This document shows, piece by piece, positions 53,725-62,289 of a stretch of DNA of 64,000 nt; the stretch's first letter is position 1; each line of letters begins with the position of its first letter. This DNA is from Pedococcus_A sp963730585 (lineage in GTDB: Bacteria > Actinomycetota > Actinomycetes > Actinomycetales > Dermatophilaceae), in assembly GCA_963730585.1 (NCBI GenBank), contig CAVSSL010000011.1:124001-188000 (forward strand). The letters run 5' to 3'. The position numbers and the translations under genes were made by a program. The notes under the pieces are model-generated. The model saw only the letters and a list, made by a program, of their open reading frames with translations. It made no database searches and had not been told where the DNA came from.

Positions 53725-55766
53725 CCAAGCGCTCCACGCCGACCACGCCGTCCCTGAGAGCCGTTGCGCCCCAAGCATTCCGCAAGCTCGACCCTCGCCA
53801 CGTCTGGCGGTCGCCGGTGATCTTCGTGGTGTGGGTCGGCTCCGTCCTCACCACGGTCCTCGCCCTGGTGGAGCCCAGCCTCTTCAGCTGGTCGGTCGCC
53901 GCCTGGCTGTGGGCGACGGTGCTCTTCGCCAACGCCGCCGAGGCCGTGGCCGAGGGGCGGGGGAAGGCCCAGGCCGCCTCTCTCCGCGCCGCCAAGCGCG
54001 AGACGACGGCACGTCGCCTCCTGGCCGACGGTTCCGAGGTGCTGGTCCCCGGCTCCGAGCTGCGCGTCGGTGACACCGTCGTGGTCGAGGCAGGGCAGGT
54101 CATCCCCGGCGACGGCGACGTCGTGGAGGGCATCGCGACCGTCGACGAGTCGGCCATCACCGGTGAGTCCGCTCCCGTCATCCGCGAGTCCGGTGGTGAC
54201 CGCAGCGCCGTCACCGGCGGGACCACGGTGCTCTCGGACCGCATCGTCGTGCAGGTGACGACCCAGCCGGGGGAGAGCTTCATCGACCGGATGATCCGGC
54301 TCGTCGAGGGCGCGCAGCGGCAGAAGACGCCCAACGAGATCGCGCTGACCATCCTGCTGACGACGCTGACGATCATCTTCCTGGTGACCGTGATGGCTCT
54401 CCAGCCGCTGGCGGTGTACTCCGGGCAGGCCCAGCCCGTGGTGGTGCTCGTCGCCCTGCTGGTCTGCCTCATCCCCACGACGATCGGAGCCCTGCTCTCG
54501 GCAATCGGCATCGCCGGGATGGACCGGCTCGTGCAGCGCAACGTGCTCGCCATGTCGGGCCGGGCGGTCGAGGCCGCCGGCGACGTGTCCACGCTGCTGC
54601 TCGACAAGACCGGCACCATCACGCTCGGGAACCGCCAGGCCAGCACCTTCATCGCGGTCGACGGGGTGGGTGAGCACGACCTGGCCGAGGCGGCATACCT
54701 CTCCTCGCTCGCCGACGGGACGCCGGAGGGCAGGTCGATCGTGGAGCTGGCCCACGCGGCGCACGGCGTCGACGGTGGGCGGAGTGCGGAGCTGCTGGCC
54801 CGCCGCGGTGCCGATTTCATCGAGTTCAGCGCGATGACCCGCATGTCCGGGGTGGACCTGCCCGACGGCTCACGGGTCCGCAAGGGCGCCGGGTCCGCGG
54901 TCGCGGCCTGGGTGCGCGAGACGGGGGGAACCGTCCCGGACCAGGTGCAGAAGGTCGCGGACGAGGTCGGGAAGGCGGGTGGCACACCGCTGGTGGTTGC
55001 CGAGCAGCAGCCCGGCGACCCGGCCCGGGTGGTCGGCGTGGTCGAGCTCAAGGACGTCCTCAAGGAGGGCATGCGTGAGCGTTTCGACGTCATGCGGGCC
55101 ATGGGCATCCGCACGGTCATGATCACGGGCGACAACCCGCTGACCGCCGCGGCGATCGCGCGCGAGGCCGGTGTCGACGACTTCCTCGCGGAGGCCACTC
55201 CCGAGGACAAGATGCGCCTGATCCGGGCGGAGCAGGAGGGTGGCCGTCTCGTCGCGATGACCGGCGACGGCACCAACGACGCCCCGGCGCTGGCCCAGGC
55301 CGACGTCGGCGTGGCCATGAACACCGGCACCTCGGCCGCCAAGGAGGCCGGCAACATGGTCGACCTCGACTCCGACCCGACCAAGCTGATCGAGGTCGTG
55401 GAGATCGGCAAGCAGCTGCTGATCACTCGCGGCGCGCTGACGACGTTCTCGATCGCCAACGACCTCGCGAAGTACTTCGCGATCATCCCGGCGATGTTCG
55501 TGGTGCTCTTTCCCGGCCTCGATGCCCTGAACATCATGCGCCTGTCGTCACCGGAGTCGGCGATCCTGTCGGCGGTCATCTTCAACGCGCTCGTGATCGT
55601 GGCGCTGATTCCTCTGGCGCTCAGGGGAGTTCGCTACCGACCGAGCAGCGCCAGCAGCCTGCTGCGTCGAAACCTGTTGGTCTACGGGCTCGGTGGCGTG
55701 GTCGTGCCGTTCATCGGCATCAAGGCCATCGACCTCGTGGTGTCCCTTCTCCCCGGAATGAGCTGA
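53721..55766 (+). CDS. kdpB: Potassium-transporting ATPase subunit B
   Basis: A 681-residue P1A-type ATPase. Phosphorylation loop: TLLLDKTGTITLGNRQA with the acceptor Asp. The actuator domain shows VDESAITGESAPVIRES, including the regulatory Ser of TGES. Hinge residues are in MTGDGTNDAPALAQADVGVAMN. The transmembrane K+ site region is FFLPTTIG-like: CLIPTTIGALLSAIGIAGMDRL. The N-terminal 60 residues carry a basic helix. It is followed two bases later by kdpC. Confidence 0.97.
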   Translation: MTKRSTPTTPSLRAVAPQAFRKLDPRHVWRSPVIFVVWVGSVLTTVLALVEPSLFSWSVAAWLWATVLFANAAEAVAEGRGKAQAASLRAAKRETTARRLLADGSEVLVPGSELRVGDTVVVEAGQVIPGDGDVVEGIATVDESAITGESAPVIRESGGDRSAVTGGTTVLSDRIVVQVTTQPGESFIDRMIRLVEGAQRQKTPNEIALTILLTTLTIIFLVTVMALQPLAVYSGQAQPVVVLVALLVCLIPTTIGALLSAIGIAGMDRLVQRNVLAMSGRAVEAAGDVSTLLLDKTGTITLGNRQASTFIAVDGVGEHDLAEAAYLSSLADGTPEGRSIVELAHAAHGVDGGRSAELLARRGADFIEFSAMTRMSGVDLPDGSRVRKGAGSAVAAWVRETGGTVPDQVQKVADEVGKAGGTPLVVAEQQPGDPARVVGVVELKDVLKEGMRERFDVMRAMGIRTVMITGDNPLTAAAIAREAGVDDFLAEATPEDKMRLIRAEQEGGRLVAMTGDGTNDAPALAQADVGVAMNTGTSAAKEAGNMVDLDSDPTKLIEVVEIGKQLLITRGALTTFSIANDLAKYFAIIPAMFVVLFPGLDALNIMRLSSPESAILSAVIFNALVIVALIPLALRGVRYRPSSASSLLRRNLLVYGLGGVVVPFIGIKAIDLVVSLLPGMS

Positions 55767-55768
55767 TC

Positions 55769-56344
55769 ATGGTGCGGTCGTCCACCGGTCGACAGGTCGC
55801 CGCCGCGGTGCGGATGCTCCTGGTCCTGACCCTCGTCCTCGGCGTCCTCTACCCGGCCGTCGTCCTCGGCATCAGTCGGCTCGGCTTGGCCCACCAGGCC
55901 GACGGGTCACTGGTCCAGCGGGGCGGTGTCGTGGTCGGGTCGTCGCTGCTCGGCCAGCGGTTCACCGACGAGCGCCACTTCCACGGGCGCCCCTCCGTCA
56001 GCGAGTACGCCGGTGACGTCAGCGGGGGCAGCAACCTCTACGCGTCGCACGCCGAGCAGCGGGCCGCGCTGGCCGAGCGCAGGGAGGCGTATGCCGCCGA
56101 GCACGGGGGAGCCGGGGCCACAGCCGATGCGCTCACAGCGTCGGCCAGCGGCCTGGACCCGCACGTCTCGCCGGAGAACGCGATGGCGCAGGCGCCTCGC
56201 GTGGCCGCCGCCAACGGTCTGGACCGCGGTGTCGTGGAGGGCCTGGTCCGTGCCCACACCGCAGGTCGCGTGCTCGGCTTCCTGGGGCAGCCACGGGTCA
56301 ACGTGCTCGAGCTCAACCTCGCGGTCGACGAGGCGGCGCGGTGA
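55769..56344 (+). CDS. kdpC: Potassium-transporting ATPase subunit C
   Basis: A 191-residue subunit with one N-terminal membrane helix (AAAVRMLLVLTLVLGVLYPAVVLGI) and an extracytoplasmic domain. The family motifs GQRFTDERHFHGRPSVSEY, SGGSNLYAS and ASGLDPHVSPENAMAQAPRVA are present, as is VNVLELNLAVDEAAR at the C terminus. It is required for complex assembly. The gap to kdpD is 66 bases and holds a GAGAAT box six bases before kdpD. Confidence 0.95.
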   Translation: MVRSSTGRQVAAAVRMLLVLTLVLGVLYPAVVLGISRLGLAHQADGSLVQRGGVVVGSSLLGQRFTDERHFHGRPSVSEYAGDVSGGSNLYASHAEQRAALAERREAYAAEHGGAGATADALTASASGLDPHVSPENAMAQAPRVAAANGLDRGVVEGLVRAHTAGRVLGFLGQPRVNVLELNLAVDEAAR

Positions 56345-56410
56345 CCAACAACCGGATCTGCCGCCGGCGTTGGTGCATCGACGGGCGCGGATAGGGGCGA
56401 GAATCAGCGC

Positions 56411-59400
56411 ATGGCCAGGGGATCGCTGCGGGTCTACCTCGGGGCCGCACCGGGCGTCGGGAAGACCGTCGCCATGCTCTCGGAGGCTCACCGCCGGCGC
56501 GACCGTGGCACCGACGTGGTGGTCGGCGTCTGCGAGGCGCACGGCCGCGCCCACACCGCAGCACTCATGGAGGGGCTCGAGAGGGTCCCGCTGCGCGAGG
56601 TCGTCCACCGTGGCGCGACGCTGCGCGAGCTCGACGTCGACGCCCTCCTCGAACGGCGACCGGAGGTGGCGCTGGTCGACGAGCTCGCCCACACCAACGC
56701 GCCGGGGAGTCGCCACGCGAAGCGGTGGGAGGACATCGAGGATCTGCGCGACGCGGGGATACACGTCATCTCGACCGTCAACATCCAGCACCTCGAGTCG
56801 CTCAACGACGTCGTCGAGGCGATCACCGGCGTGCGCCAGCGCGAGACCGTCGCCGACGAGGTGGTCCGTGGCGCGGACCAGATCGAGCTGGTCGACATGT
56901 CGCCCCACGCACTGCGCCGCCGTCTCGCGCACGGCAACGTCTACGCCGCCGAGAAGGTGGACGCCGCACTGGCCAACTACTTCCGCGAGGGCAACCTGTC
57001 CGCCCTGCGCGAGCTGTCGCTGCTGTGGCTCGCCGACCGCGTCGAGGAGGGTCTCGACCGCTACCGGGCCGACCACGAGATCACCGAGCCGTGGCCCACC
57101 CGCGAGCGGGTCGTCGTCGCCCTCACCGGTGGTCCGGAGGGGCGGACCCTGCTGCGGCGCGCGTCGCAGATCGCGTCGCGGGGTGCGGGAGGTGAGCTGC
57201 TGGCCGTGCACGTCTCCCCGCCGGACGGTCTCGTCGACGCGAGCCTGCGTCAGCTCGGCGAGCTGCGTGAGCTGACCGGTGACCTCGGCGGCACGTTCCA
57301 CACGGTCAAGGGCGAGGACCCGGCCGTGGCGCTGCTGGAGTTCGCGCGTGGTGTGAACGCACGGCAGGTCGTCATCGGCACGTCACGGCGTCCGCTCTGG
57401 AGGGCGGTGTTCCAGCCCGGTGTCGGACAGCGCGTCGTCGAGGCCTCCGGTGACATCGACGTCCACCTGGTCTCTCACGAGTACAAGGGTTCGCTGCGCC
57501 GAGCGGTCGCAGGCAAACCCGTCCTGGGCGGCCACCGGGTCGTCCTCGGCTGGGCGATGGCCACGGCGGGGACGCTGGCGCTTGCCGGCGTGCTCCACCT
57601 GACCCGGGAGAGCCACGAGCTGCCCCTCGACGTCCTGCTCTTCCTGCTCCTGACCGTGGTCACCGCCCTCGTCGGCGGGATCGGTCCCGCGCTGGTGGCG
57701 GCGGTCGGCAGCAGCCTCGCGCTCAACTGGTACTTCACCCCGCCGTACTACACGTTCACGATCGCCGACCCGCAGAACCTCGTGGTGCTCGCGGTCTTCG
57801 TGGTGGTCGCGCTGGCCGTCTCGTCGGTGGTGCACCTGGCCGACCGTCGCGCAGCTGCAGCCCGGGCCGCACAACGAGAGGCAGCGGCGCTGGCGCGCAC
57901 GGCGGAGTCGCTGCTCGGGGAGGAGGACCAGCTGGCGGCTCTCATGCGGCAGGCCGTGGAGTTCTTCTCGGTGGACAGCGCTGCGGTGGTCCGTCGGGCC
58001 AGTGTCCGGGAGCCGTGGCAGGTGGTCGTGGCGACGTCTGGCTTCGACGTCGGCGCCGCCAGCGAGGCGCCCGTGCGCGTCGACATCGACGACGAGCACG
58101 CGCTGGTGATGACCGGCAGGGTGCTCAGCGGCGAGGACAGCCGTCTGGTGGCAGTGTTCGCCGCCCGGGCGCAGGTGCTGCTCCACCGCGAGGAGCTGGT
58201 CGCACAGGCGAAACGGGCCGCAGCACTGGCCAAGGACAACCGCGCGCGCACGGCGTTGCTGGCGGCGGTCTCCCACGACCTGCGCACCCCGTTGGCGAGC
58301 ATCAAAGCCGCTGCGTCGAGCCTGAGGCAGGGTGAGGTGCACTTCAGCCCCGAGGACGAGGCCAGCCTGCTCGAGACGATCGAGGAGTCCGCCGACCGGC
58401 TCACCGCCCTGGTGACGAACCTCCTCGACATGTCGAGGCTCCAGAGCGGCACGGTGGAGGCGCGCAGGGACGCCGTCGACGTCGAGGGCGCCGTGGACGC
58501 GGCCACAGCCCAGTTGTCGGAGCCGGGCCGCGTGCGCCTCAACCTCGCTGGGAACCTGCCGCCGGTCCAGTGCGACGCGGGCCTGTTCGAGCGGGTGCTG
58601 ACGAACGTGCTCGAGAACGCGCTGCGTCACGCGCCGGGCCGGCAGGAGGTGGTGGTCAGGGCCGCTGCCACCGGTCGCACCGTGCAGGTTCGCGTGGTGG
58701 ACCGTGGTGAGGGCGTCCCCGAGGGCGCCAAGGAGCTCATCTTCGCGCCCTTCCAGCGCTACGGAGACGTGCCGAAGGGCAGCGGGGTAGGGCTCGGCCT
58801 GGCCGTCGCCAAGGGGCTCATGGAGGCGATGGACGGCACCATCGCGGCGGAGGACACCCCCGGCGGCGGGCTGACCATCGTGCTCGAGCTGCCCCGGGTG
58901 GCGGGCTCCGCCGGGCCGGGGAGGGACGCGACCGCGTCGGCGCCGAGGCAGGACGAACTGAGGCAGGACGCAGGCGCGCGCTTCCGCTGGGAGGATGGTG
59001 CCGTGAGCCGCATCCTGGTCGTCGACGACGAACCCCACCTGGTGCGCACGCTCGTCGATCAACCTGCGGGCCCGCGGCTACGCGGTGGAGGCGGCAGGCG
59101 ACGCCCGCTCGGCGTTGCAGGCCTTCCACGACGAACGGCCCGACCTGCTGGTGCTGGACCTCGGACTGCCGGACCTCGACGGCATCGAGGTGCTGCGCCG
59201 GGTGCGCGAGGTGGCCGAGGTGCCCGTGATCGTCCTGTCGGCACGCACCGACTCCGTGGACAAGGTGGAGGCACTCGACGAGGGCGCGGACGACTACGTC
59301 ACCAAACCCTTCGGGATGGAGGAGTTCCTGGCCCGCGTCCGGGCCGCGCTGCGCCGGCACCGCGACCCCGAGGAGGCGGAACAGCCGCCGTTCGCGACGG

Positions 59401-59713
59401 ACGACTTCGCGCTCGACTTCGCCGAGCGCCGCGCGGTGGTGGGCGCGCGGGAGGTCCGGTTGACGCCGACGGAGTGGAGGCTGCTCTCGGTGCTGGCGCG
59501 CGCCCCGGGTCACCTCGTCTCCCAGCAGGAGCTGCTGAGGGAGGTCTGGGGACCGGGCTACGGCAGCGAGTCCAACTACCTGCGGGTCTACGCGAACCAG
59601 CTGCGGCGCAAGCTCGAACCGGACCCCGCCCGTCCGCGGTACCTGCTGACCGAGCCCGGCCAGGGCTACCGGCTCGTCGGCGCAGGGCGTCCGCGCTCTT
59701 GAGACTGGCTTGA
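56411..59713 (+). CDS. kdpD: Turgor/K+ sensor kinase KdpD, frame open into kdpE
   Basis: The frame encodes 1100 residues, but KdpD homology ends near residue 835 (GGGLTIVLELP). The N-terminal KdpD domain has Walker A GAAPGVGKTVAML and VALVDELAHTNAPGSRHAKRWEDI, followed by a USP-like domain (VVVALTGGPEGRTLLRRA). The DUF4118 four-helix module covers about 395-485, then GAF. The phospho-acceptor is His 622 in AVSHDLRTPLASIK, and N and G boxes are NVLENALRHAPG and GSGVGLGLAVAKGLM. No stop occurs before the kdpE start at 59003; the next in-frame stop is at 59713, after the kdpE frameshift. A one-base shift would end KdpD at a TGA near 58956, so a 3' indel is possible. Confidence 0.9.
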   Translation: MARGSLRVYLGAAPGVGKTVAMLSEAHRRRDRGTDVVVGVCEAHGRAHTAALMEGLERVPLREVVHRGATLRELDVDALLERRPEVALVDELAHTNAPGSRHAKRWEDIEDLRDAGIHVISTVNIQHLESLNDVVEAITGVRQRETVADEVVRGADQIELVDMSPHALRRRLAHGNVYAAEKVDAALANYFREGNLSALRELSLLWLADRVEEGLDRYRADHEITEPWPTRERVVVALTGGPEGRTLLRRASQIASRGAGGELLAVHVSPPDGLVDASLRQLGELRELTGDLGGTFHTVKGEDPAVALLEFARGVNARQVVIGTSRRPLWRAVFQPGVGQRVVEASGDIDVHLVSHEYKGSLRRAVAGKPVLGGHRVVLGWAMATAGTLALAGVLHLTRESHELPLDVLLFLLLTVVTALVGGIGPALVAAVGSSLALNWYFTPPYYTFTIADPQNLVVLAVFVVVALAVSSVVHLADRRAAAARAAQREAAALARTAESLLGEEDQLAALMRQAVEFFSVDSAAVVRRASVREPWQVVVATSGFDVGAASEAPVRVDIDDEHALVMTGRVLSGEDSRLVAVFAARAQVLLHREELVAQAKRAAALAKDNRARTALLAAVSHDLRTPLASIKAAASSLRQGEVHFSPEDEASLLETIEESADRLTALVTNLLDMSRLQSGTVEARRDAVDVEGAVDAATAQLSEPGRVRLNLAGNLPPVQCDAGLFERVLTNVLENALRHAPGRQEVVVRAAATGRTVQVRVVDRGEGVPEGAKELIFAPFQRYGDVPKGSGVGLGLAVAKGLMEAMDGTIAAEDTPGGGLTIVLELPRVAGSAGPGRDATASAPRQDELRQDAGARFRWEDGAVSRILVVDDEPHLVRTLVDQPAGPRLRGGGGRRRPLGVAGLPRRTARPAGAGPRTAGPRRHRGAAPGARGGRGARDRPVGTHRLRGQGGGTRRGRGRLRHQTLRDGGVPGPRPGRAAPAPRPRGGGTAAVRDGRLRARLRRAPRGGGRAGGPVDADGVEAALGAGARPGSPRLPAGAAEGGLGTGLRQRVQLPAGLREPAAAQARTGPRPSAVPADRARPGLPARRRRASALLRLA
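59003..59702 (+). pseudogene. kdpE: Response regulator KdpE, single-base frameshift
   Basis: From GTG 59003 the protein begins VSRILVVDDEPHLVRTLV; an extra G at 59057 then breaks the frame. Removing it gives INLRARGYAVEAAG and a 232-residue OmpR-family regulator. The receiver keeps Asp in LLVLDLGLPDLDG, Lys in DYVTKPFGMEE, and the C-terminal winged helix shows VRLTPTEWRLLSVLARAPG and RVYANQLRRKLEPDPARP. It should activate kdpFABC when phosphorylated by KdpD. The start GTG is in the same frame as KdpD with no intervening stop, so without the extra base KdpD and KdpE would be one fused polypeptide. Confidence 0.85.
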
Positions 59714-59767
59714 GAAAGCGCTGCGAGGCTCGGCCCGACCGTCTTTCCCCGAAGAAGGAGATTCGTC

Positions 59768-60280
59768 GTGCCCGCGACCATCCTGGGCCTGCCGCTGCAC
59801 CCGTTGGTGGTGCACGCCGCGGTGGTGCTCGTCCCGCTGTCGGCCCTGCTGCTCATCGCTGCGGCCGTGTCCGTGCGCGTCCGCCGCTGGGCCGGCTGGC
59901 TGACCCCCGCCGTCGCCGCGATCGCCCTGGTGCTCGTCCCGCTCGCCACCAGCAGCGGCGAGAACCTCGAGGGCTCGGTGGGGGAGAGCGCCCTCGTCGA
60001 GACGCACGCCGAGATGGGCGAGCAGCTGCTGCCGTGGGCCATCGCGGTGGCCGTGCTGTCCTTCGCCCTCGTGTGGTGGGACCGGCGCGAGCGGTCGCTT
60101 CCTCGCGGTGGCACCAACCGGGGGCTGGCGGCAGCCCTCGCGGTGCTGGCGGTCGTCTCCGGTCTCGGCGCAGGAGTGCAGGTCGCGCGCATCGGCCACA
60201 GCGGCGCCAAGGCGGTGTGGAGCAAGCAGGCCGCCACCTCCGGCAGCCAGGGCGGGGAGAAGGACGCCGACGACCACTGA
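59768..60280 (+). CDS. DUF2231 membrane protein
   Basis: A 170-residue protein with four helices. It starts PATILGLPLHPLVVHAAVVLVPLSALLL, where HPLVVH is the family signature and may bind heme or metal. The second half holds helices from LLPWAIAVAVLSFALVWW and ALAVLAVVSGLGAGVQVARIGHSGA, the latter His typical of the group. It ends in an acidic tail. GTG 59768 follows GAAGAAGGAG. It is possibly the first gene of a unit with the two-component system 20 bases downstream; the family is often found beside redox or metal sensors. Confidence 0.82.
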   Translation: MPATILGLPLHPLVVHAAVVLVPLSALLLIAAAVSVRVRRWAGWLTPAVAAIALVLVPLATSSGENLEGSVGESALVETHAEMGEQLLPWAIAVAVLSFALVWWDRRERSLPRGGTNRGLAAALAVLAVVSGLGAGVQVARIGHSGAKAVWSKQAATSGSQGGEKDADDH

Positions 60281-60299
60281 GCCCTGCGATGCTGTGCCC

Positions 60300-60980
60300 A
60301 TGCCGGGCACGCGCGCCGAGGGAGGGCGTGTCCTCCTCGTGGAGGACGACGCCGTCCTCGCCTCACTGGTCGAGCGGCTCCTCACCGGCCAGGGCTACGA
60401 GGTCGTCGTGGCCGGCAGCGCCCATGCCTGCGTGCACACCGCCTTGACCTCCGAGGTCGACGCCATCGTGCTGGACCGGCGGCTGCCGGACGGTGACGGC
60501 CTCGAGGTGCTGGACCGCCTGCGGGCCCGCGGGGTCGCCGTGCCCACTCTGGTGCTGACGGCTCAGGGCTCGCTGGCCGACCGGGTGGCGGGACTGGACC
60601 GCGGGGCCGACGACTACCTGGTCAAGCCCTTCGAGCCCGACGAGCTGCTGGCTCGGCTGCGCGCCGTCATGCGGCGGCCGACGGCGCAGACGAGCTGGCT
60701 CCCGCTGGGTGGTGGAGCGGTGGACGTCGAGGGCGTCTGCGCCGTGCGGCCGGATGGAAGCCGGGTCGAGCTGTCCCGTGCCGAGGCGGCCCTGCTCGAG
60801 CTCCTGGCGCGCCGGCCCAACCGCGTGTTCAGCAGGGACGAGGTCCGTGCGGTGGTGTCGCCGGAAGCGCGCAGCGGCTCCCTCGTCGACACCTATGTCT
60901 ACGCCCTGCGCCAGAAGCTGGGCCGTTCCGTCGTGCGGACGGTCCGGGGCGTCGGCTACCGCGCTGGTGAGATCCGGTGA
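60300..60980 (+). CDS. OmpR-family response regulator
   Basis: A 226-residue regulator. The receiver has VLLVEDDAVLASLVERLL, the acceptor Asp in IVLDRRLPDGDG, Thr/Lys in VLTAQG and DDYLVKPFEPDELLARL. The winged-helix domain shows VELSRAEAALLELLARRPNRVFSRDEV and DTYVYALRQKLGRSVVRTVRGVGYR. The N-terminal MPGTRAEGG precedes the usual start of the fold. The ATG is set by a GATGCT box six bases upstream. It overlaps its kinase gene by four bases. It shares no obvious operator with the kdp regulator. Confidence 0.92.
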   Translation: MPGTRAEGGRVLLVEDDAVLASLVERLLTGQGYEVVVAGSAHACVHTALTSEVDAIVLDRRLPDGDGLEVLDRLRARGVAVPTLVLTAQGSLADRVAGLDRGADDYLVKPFEPDELLARLRAVMRRPTAQTSWLPLGGGAVDVEGVCAVRPDGSRVELSRAEAALLELLARRPNRVFSRDEVRAVVSPEARSGSLVDTYVYALRQKLGRSVVRTVRGVGYRAGEIR

Positions 60981-62185
60981 CGGTGCCGTCGTCGCGCGAG
61001 CGGCTGCCTCGCACCCGTCGGCTCATCGCCGTGCAGGCACTGGTCGGTGTGCTCGCGGGTGTGGTGGTGGCCGGGCTGACCACCCTCCTGGTGGTCGTCT
61101 GGGGTCAGCGGCAGGCCACCGACCGGCAGCTCGACGACCTGGTCTCGACACGCAGCACGGCTCGGGCGCCTGCGGGAAGCTGGGTCGTGGTGCAGGGCCC
61201 GGACGGCCGTCGGGTCACTGCCGGCGACGTGCCGGCTGGTTTCCCCACGCCGCGACAACGGGCCGCAGCCGCGGCGGCCGGACCCGCCGGCTCGACCAGC
61301 GAGGCGCATGTGGGGAAGGGCGAGTACCTCACCCGGGCCGTCCTCGACGCCGGCAGCACGGTCGTCGCCGGCGTGGACGTCTCCGCACAGGAGGACGAGC
61401 GCAACCGGCTGCTCGCCGGGCTCGTCGGCGCGACGCTGCTGGCCGGCGCCGTCGCCGCATGGCTCGGGACGAGGCTCGCGCACCGGGCGGTCGGGGCCTG
61501 GGACGAGGCCCTCGAACGCCAGGAGCGTTTCGTCGCCGACGCGAGCCACGAGCTGCGAACCCCCTTGTCCCGCCTGGCGCTCCGGGCGCGACTGCTGGGG
61601 GACGGCCTGCGCGACGGCACCCCCAGGGAGGCCTTGGAGGACGACGCCCGGCTGCTCAGCGAGGAGGCCGCCGTCATGGGCGACCTCGTCGACGACCTCC
61701 TGCACGCCGCCACGCTCGGCACGCGGCCCGACACGGGCGAGCTGGTCGACGTGGCGGCGCTCGCACGCGACATCGTCGAGCGGGAGCAGGTGCGTGCGAC
61801 CCAGCGCGGCCTGTGCCTGACGGTCCGCGCGGCCCCGGTGCCACCGGTCCGGGGCGTGGAGGCGGCGCTCCAGCGCGCGCTCGGCGCCCTGGTCGACAAC
61901 GCGCTGCGGCACGCCGCCCACGAGGTGGACGTCGTGGTCGAGCCGGCGGCACCGGATGGTGTGCGCGTCGACGTGGTGGACGACGGCCGCGGCATACCGC
62001 CCGACCAAGCCGAGCACCTCTTCGACCGGTTTTCGCGCGGAGCCGACGACGGTCGGGGGTTCGGCCTCGGACTGGCACTGGTGCGCGACGTGGTCCAGCA
62101 CCACGGCGGAAGCGTGGACCTGCACCCCCTTCCGAAGGGCACGCGCTTCACGGTTGTCCTGCCGTCCGAGTCGACCGGCGCCTGA
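60977..62185 (+). CDS. Sensor histidine kinase
   Basis: A 402-residue membrane kinase. Two helices (LIAVQALVGVLAGVVVAGLTTLLVVVW and AGLVGATLLAGAVAAWLG) flank an extracytoplasmic domain of about 100 residues. HAMP-like linker, then DASHELRTPLSRLALRAR with the phospho-acceptor His, N box VDNALRHAAHEV, and G boxes DVVDDGRGIPPDQ and GFGLGLALVRDVVQHHGG. It pairs with the upstream OmpR-type regulator. Stimulus unknown. Its last codons and stop are part of a triplicated 16-bp unit. Confidence 0.92.
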   Translation: MTVPSSRERLPRTRRLIAVQALVGVLAGVVVAGLTTLLVVVWGQRQATDRQLDDLVSTRSTARAPAGSWVVVQGPDGRRVTAGDVPAGFPTPRQRAAAAAAGPAGSTSEAHVGKGEYLTRAVLDAGSTVVAGVDVSAQEDERNRLLAGLVGATLLAGAVAAWLGTRLAHRAVGAWDEALERQERFVADASHELRTPLSRLALRARLLGDGLRDGTPREALEDDARLLSEEAAVMGDLVDDLLHAATLGTRPDTGELVDVAALARDIVEREQVRATQRGLCLTVRAAPVPPVRGVEAALQRALGALVDNALRHAAHEVDVVVEPAAPDGVRVDVVDDGRGIPPDQAEHLFDRFSRGADDGRGFGLGLALVRDVVQHHGGSVDLHPLPKGTRFTVVLPSESTGA

Positions 62186-62217
62186 GCCGACCGGCGGCTG
62201 AGCCGACCGGCGGCTGA
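62170..62217. repeat. Three 16-bp tandem repeats containing the kinase stop codon
   Basis: Units at 62170-62185, 62186-62201 and 62202-62217 read near GCCGACCGGCGGCTGA. Each ends in TGA, and the 16-base period puts the three stops (62183, 62199, 62215) in three different frames. Confidence 0.85.
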
Positions 62218-62289
62218 GGGCACGCCGGGCGTGTGCCACGGTAGGCGCCGGCACGGTAGGCACCGAACTGCGACACAGGAGCGACAGCG

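Larger units (their letters stand above)
997..61997. repeat. Dispersed octamer GTATGCCG, 30 exact copies
   Basis: Plus orientation at 997, 5722, 9640, 9922, 10388, 16913, 19200, 23012, 28007, 33481, 38487, 40277, 42295, 44145, 52422, 56089. Minus orientation (CGGCATAC) at 1818, 5802, 14632, 14747, 19227, 24452, 29431, 32788, 37689, 42688, 45715, 47362, 54691, 61990. Nineteen copies extend to GTATGCCGC. They occur in genes of every frame and in spacers. Confidence 0.85.

Noticed and set aside
997..61997. Interpreting the octamer copies as a CRISPR array
   Set aside because: Copies are eight bases, spread over 61 kb in both orientations, with no regular spacing, spacers or cas genes.
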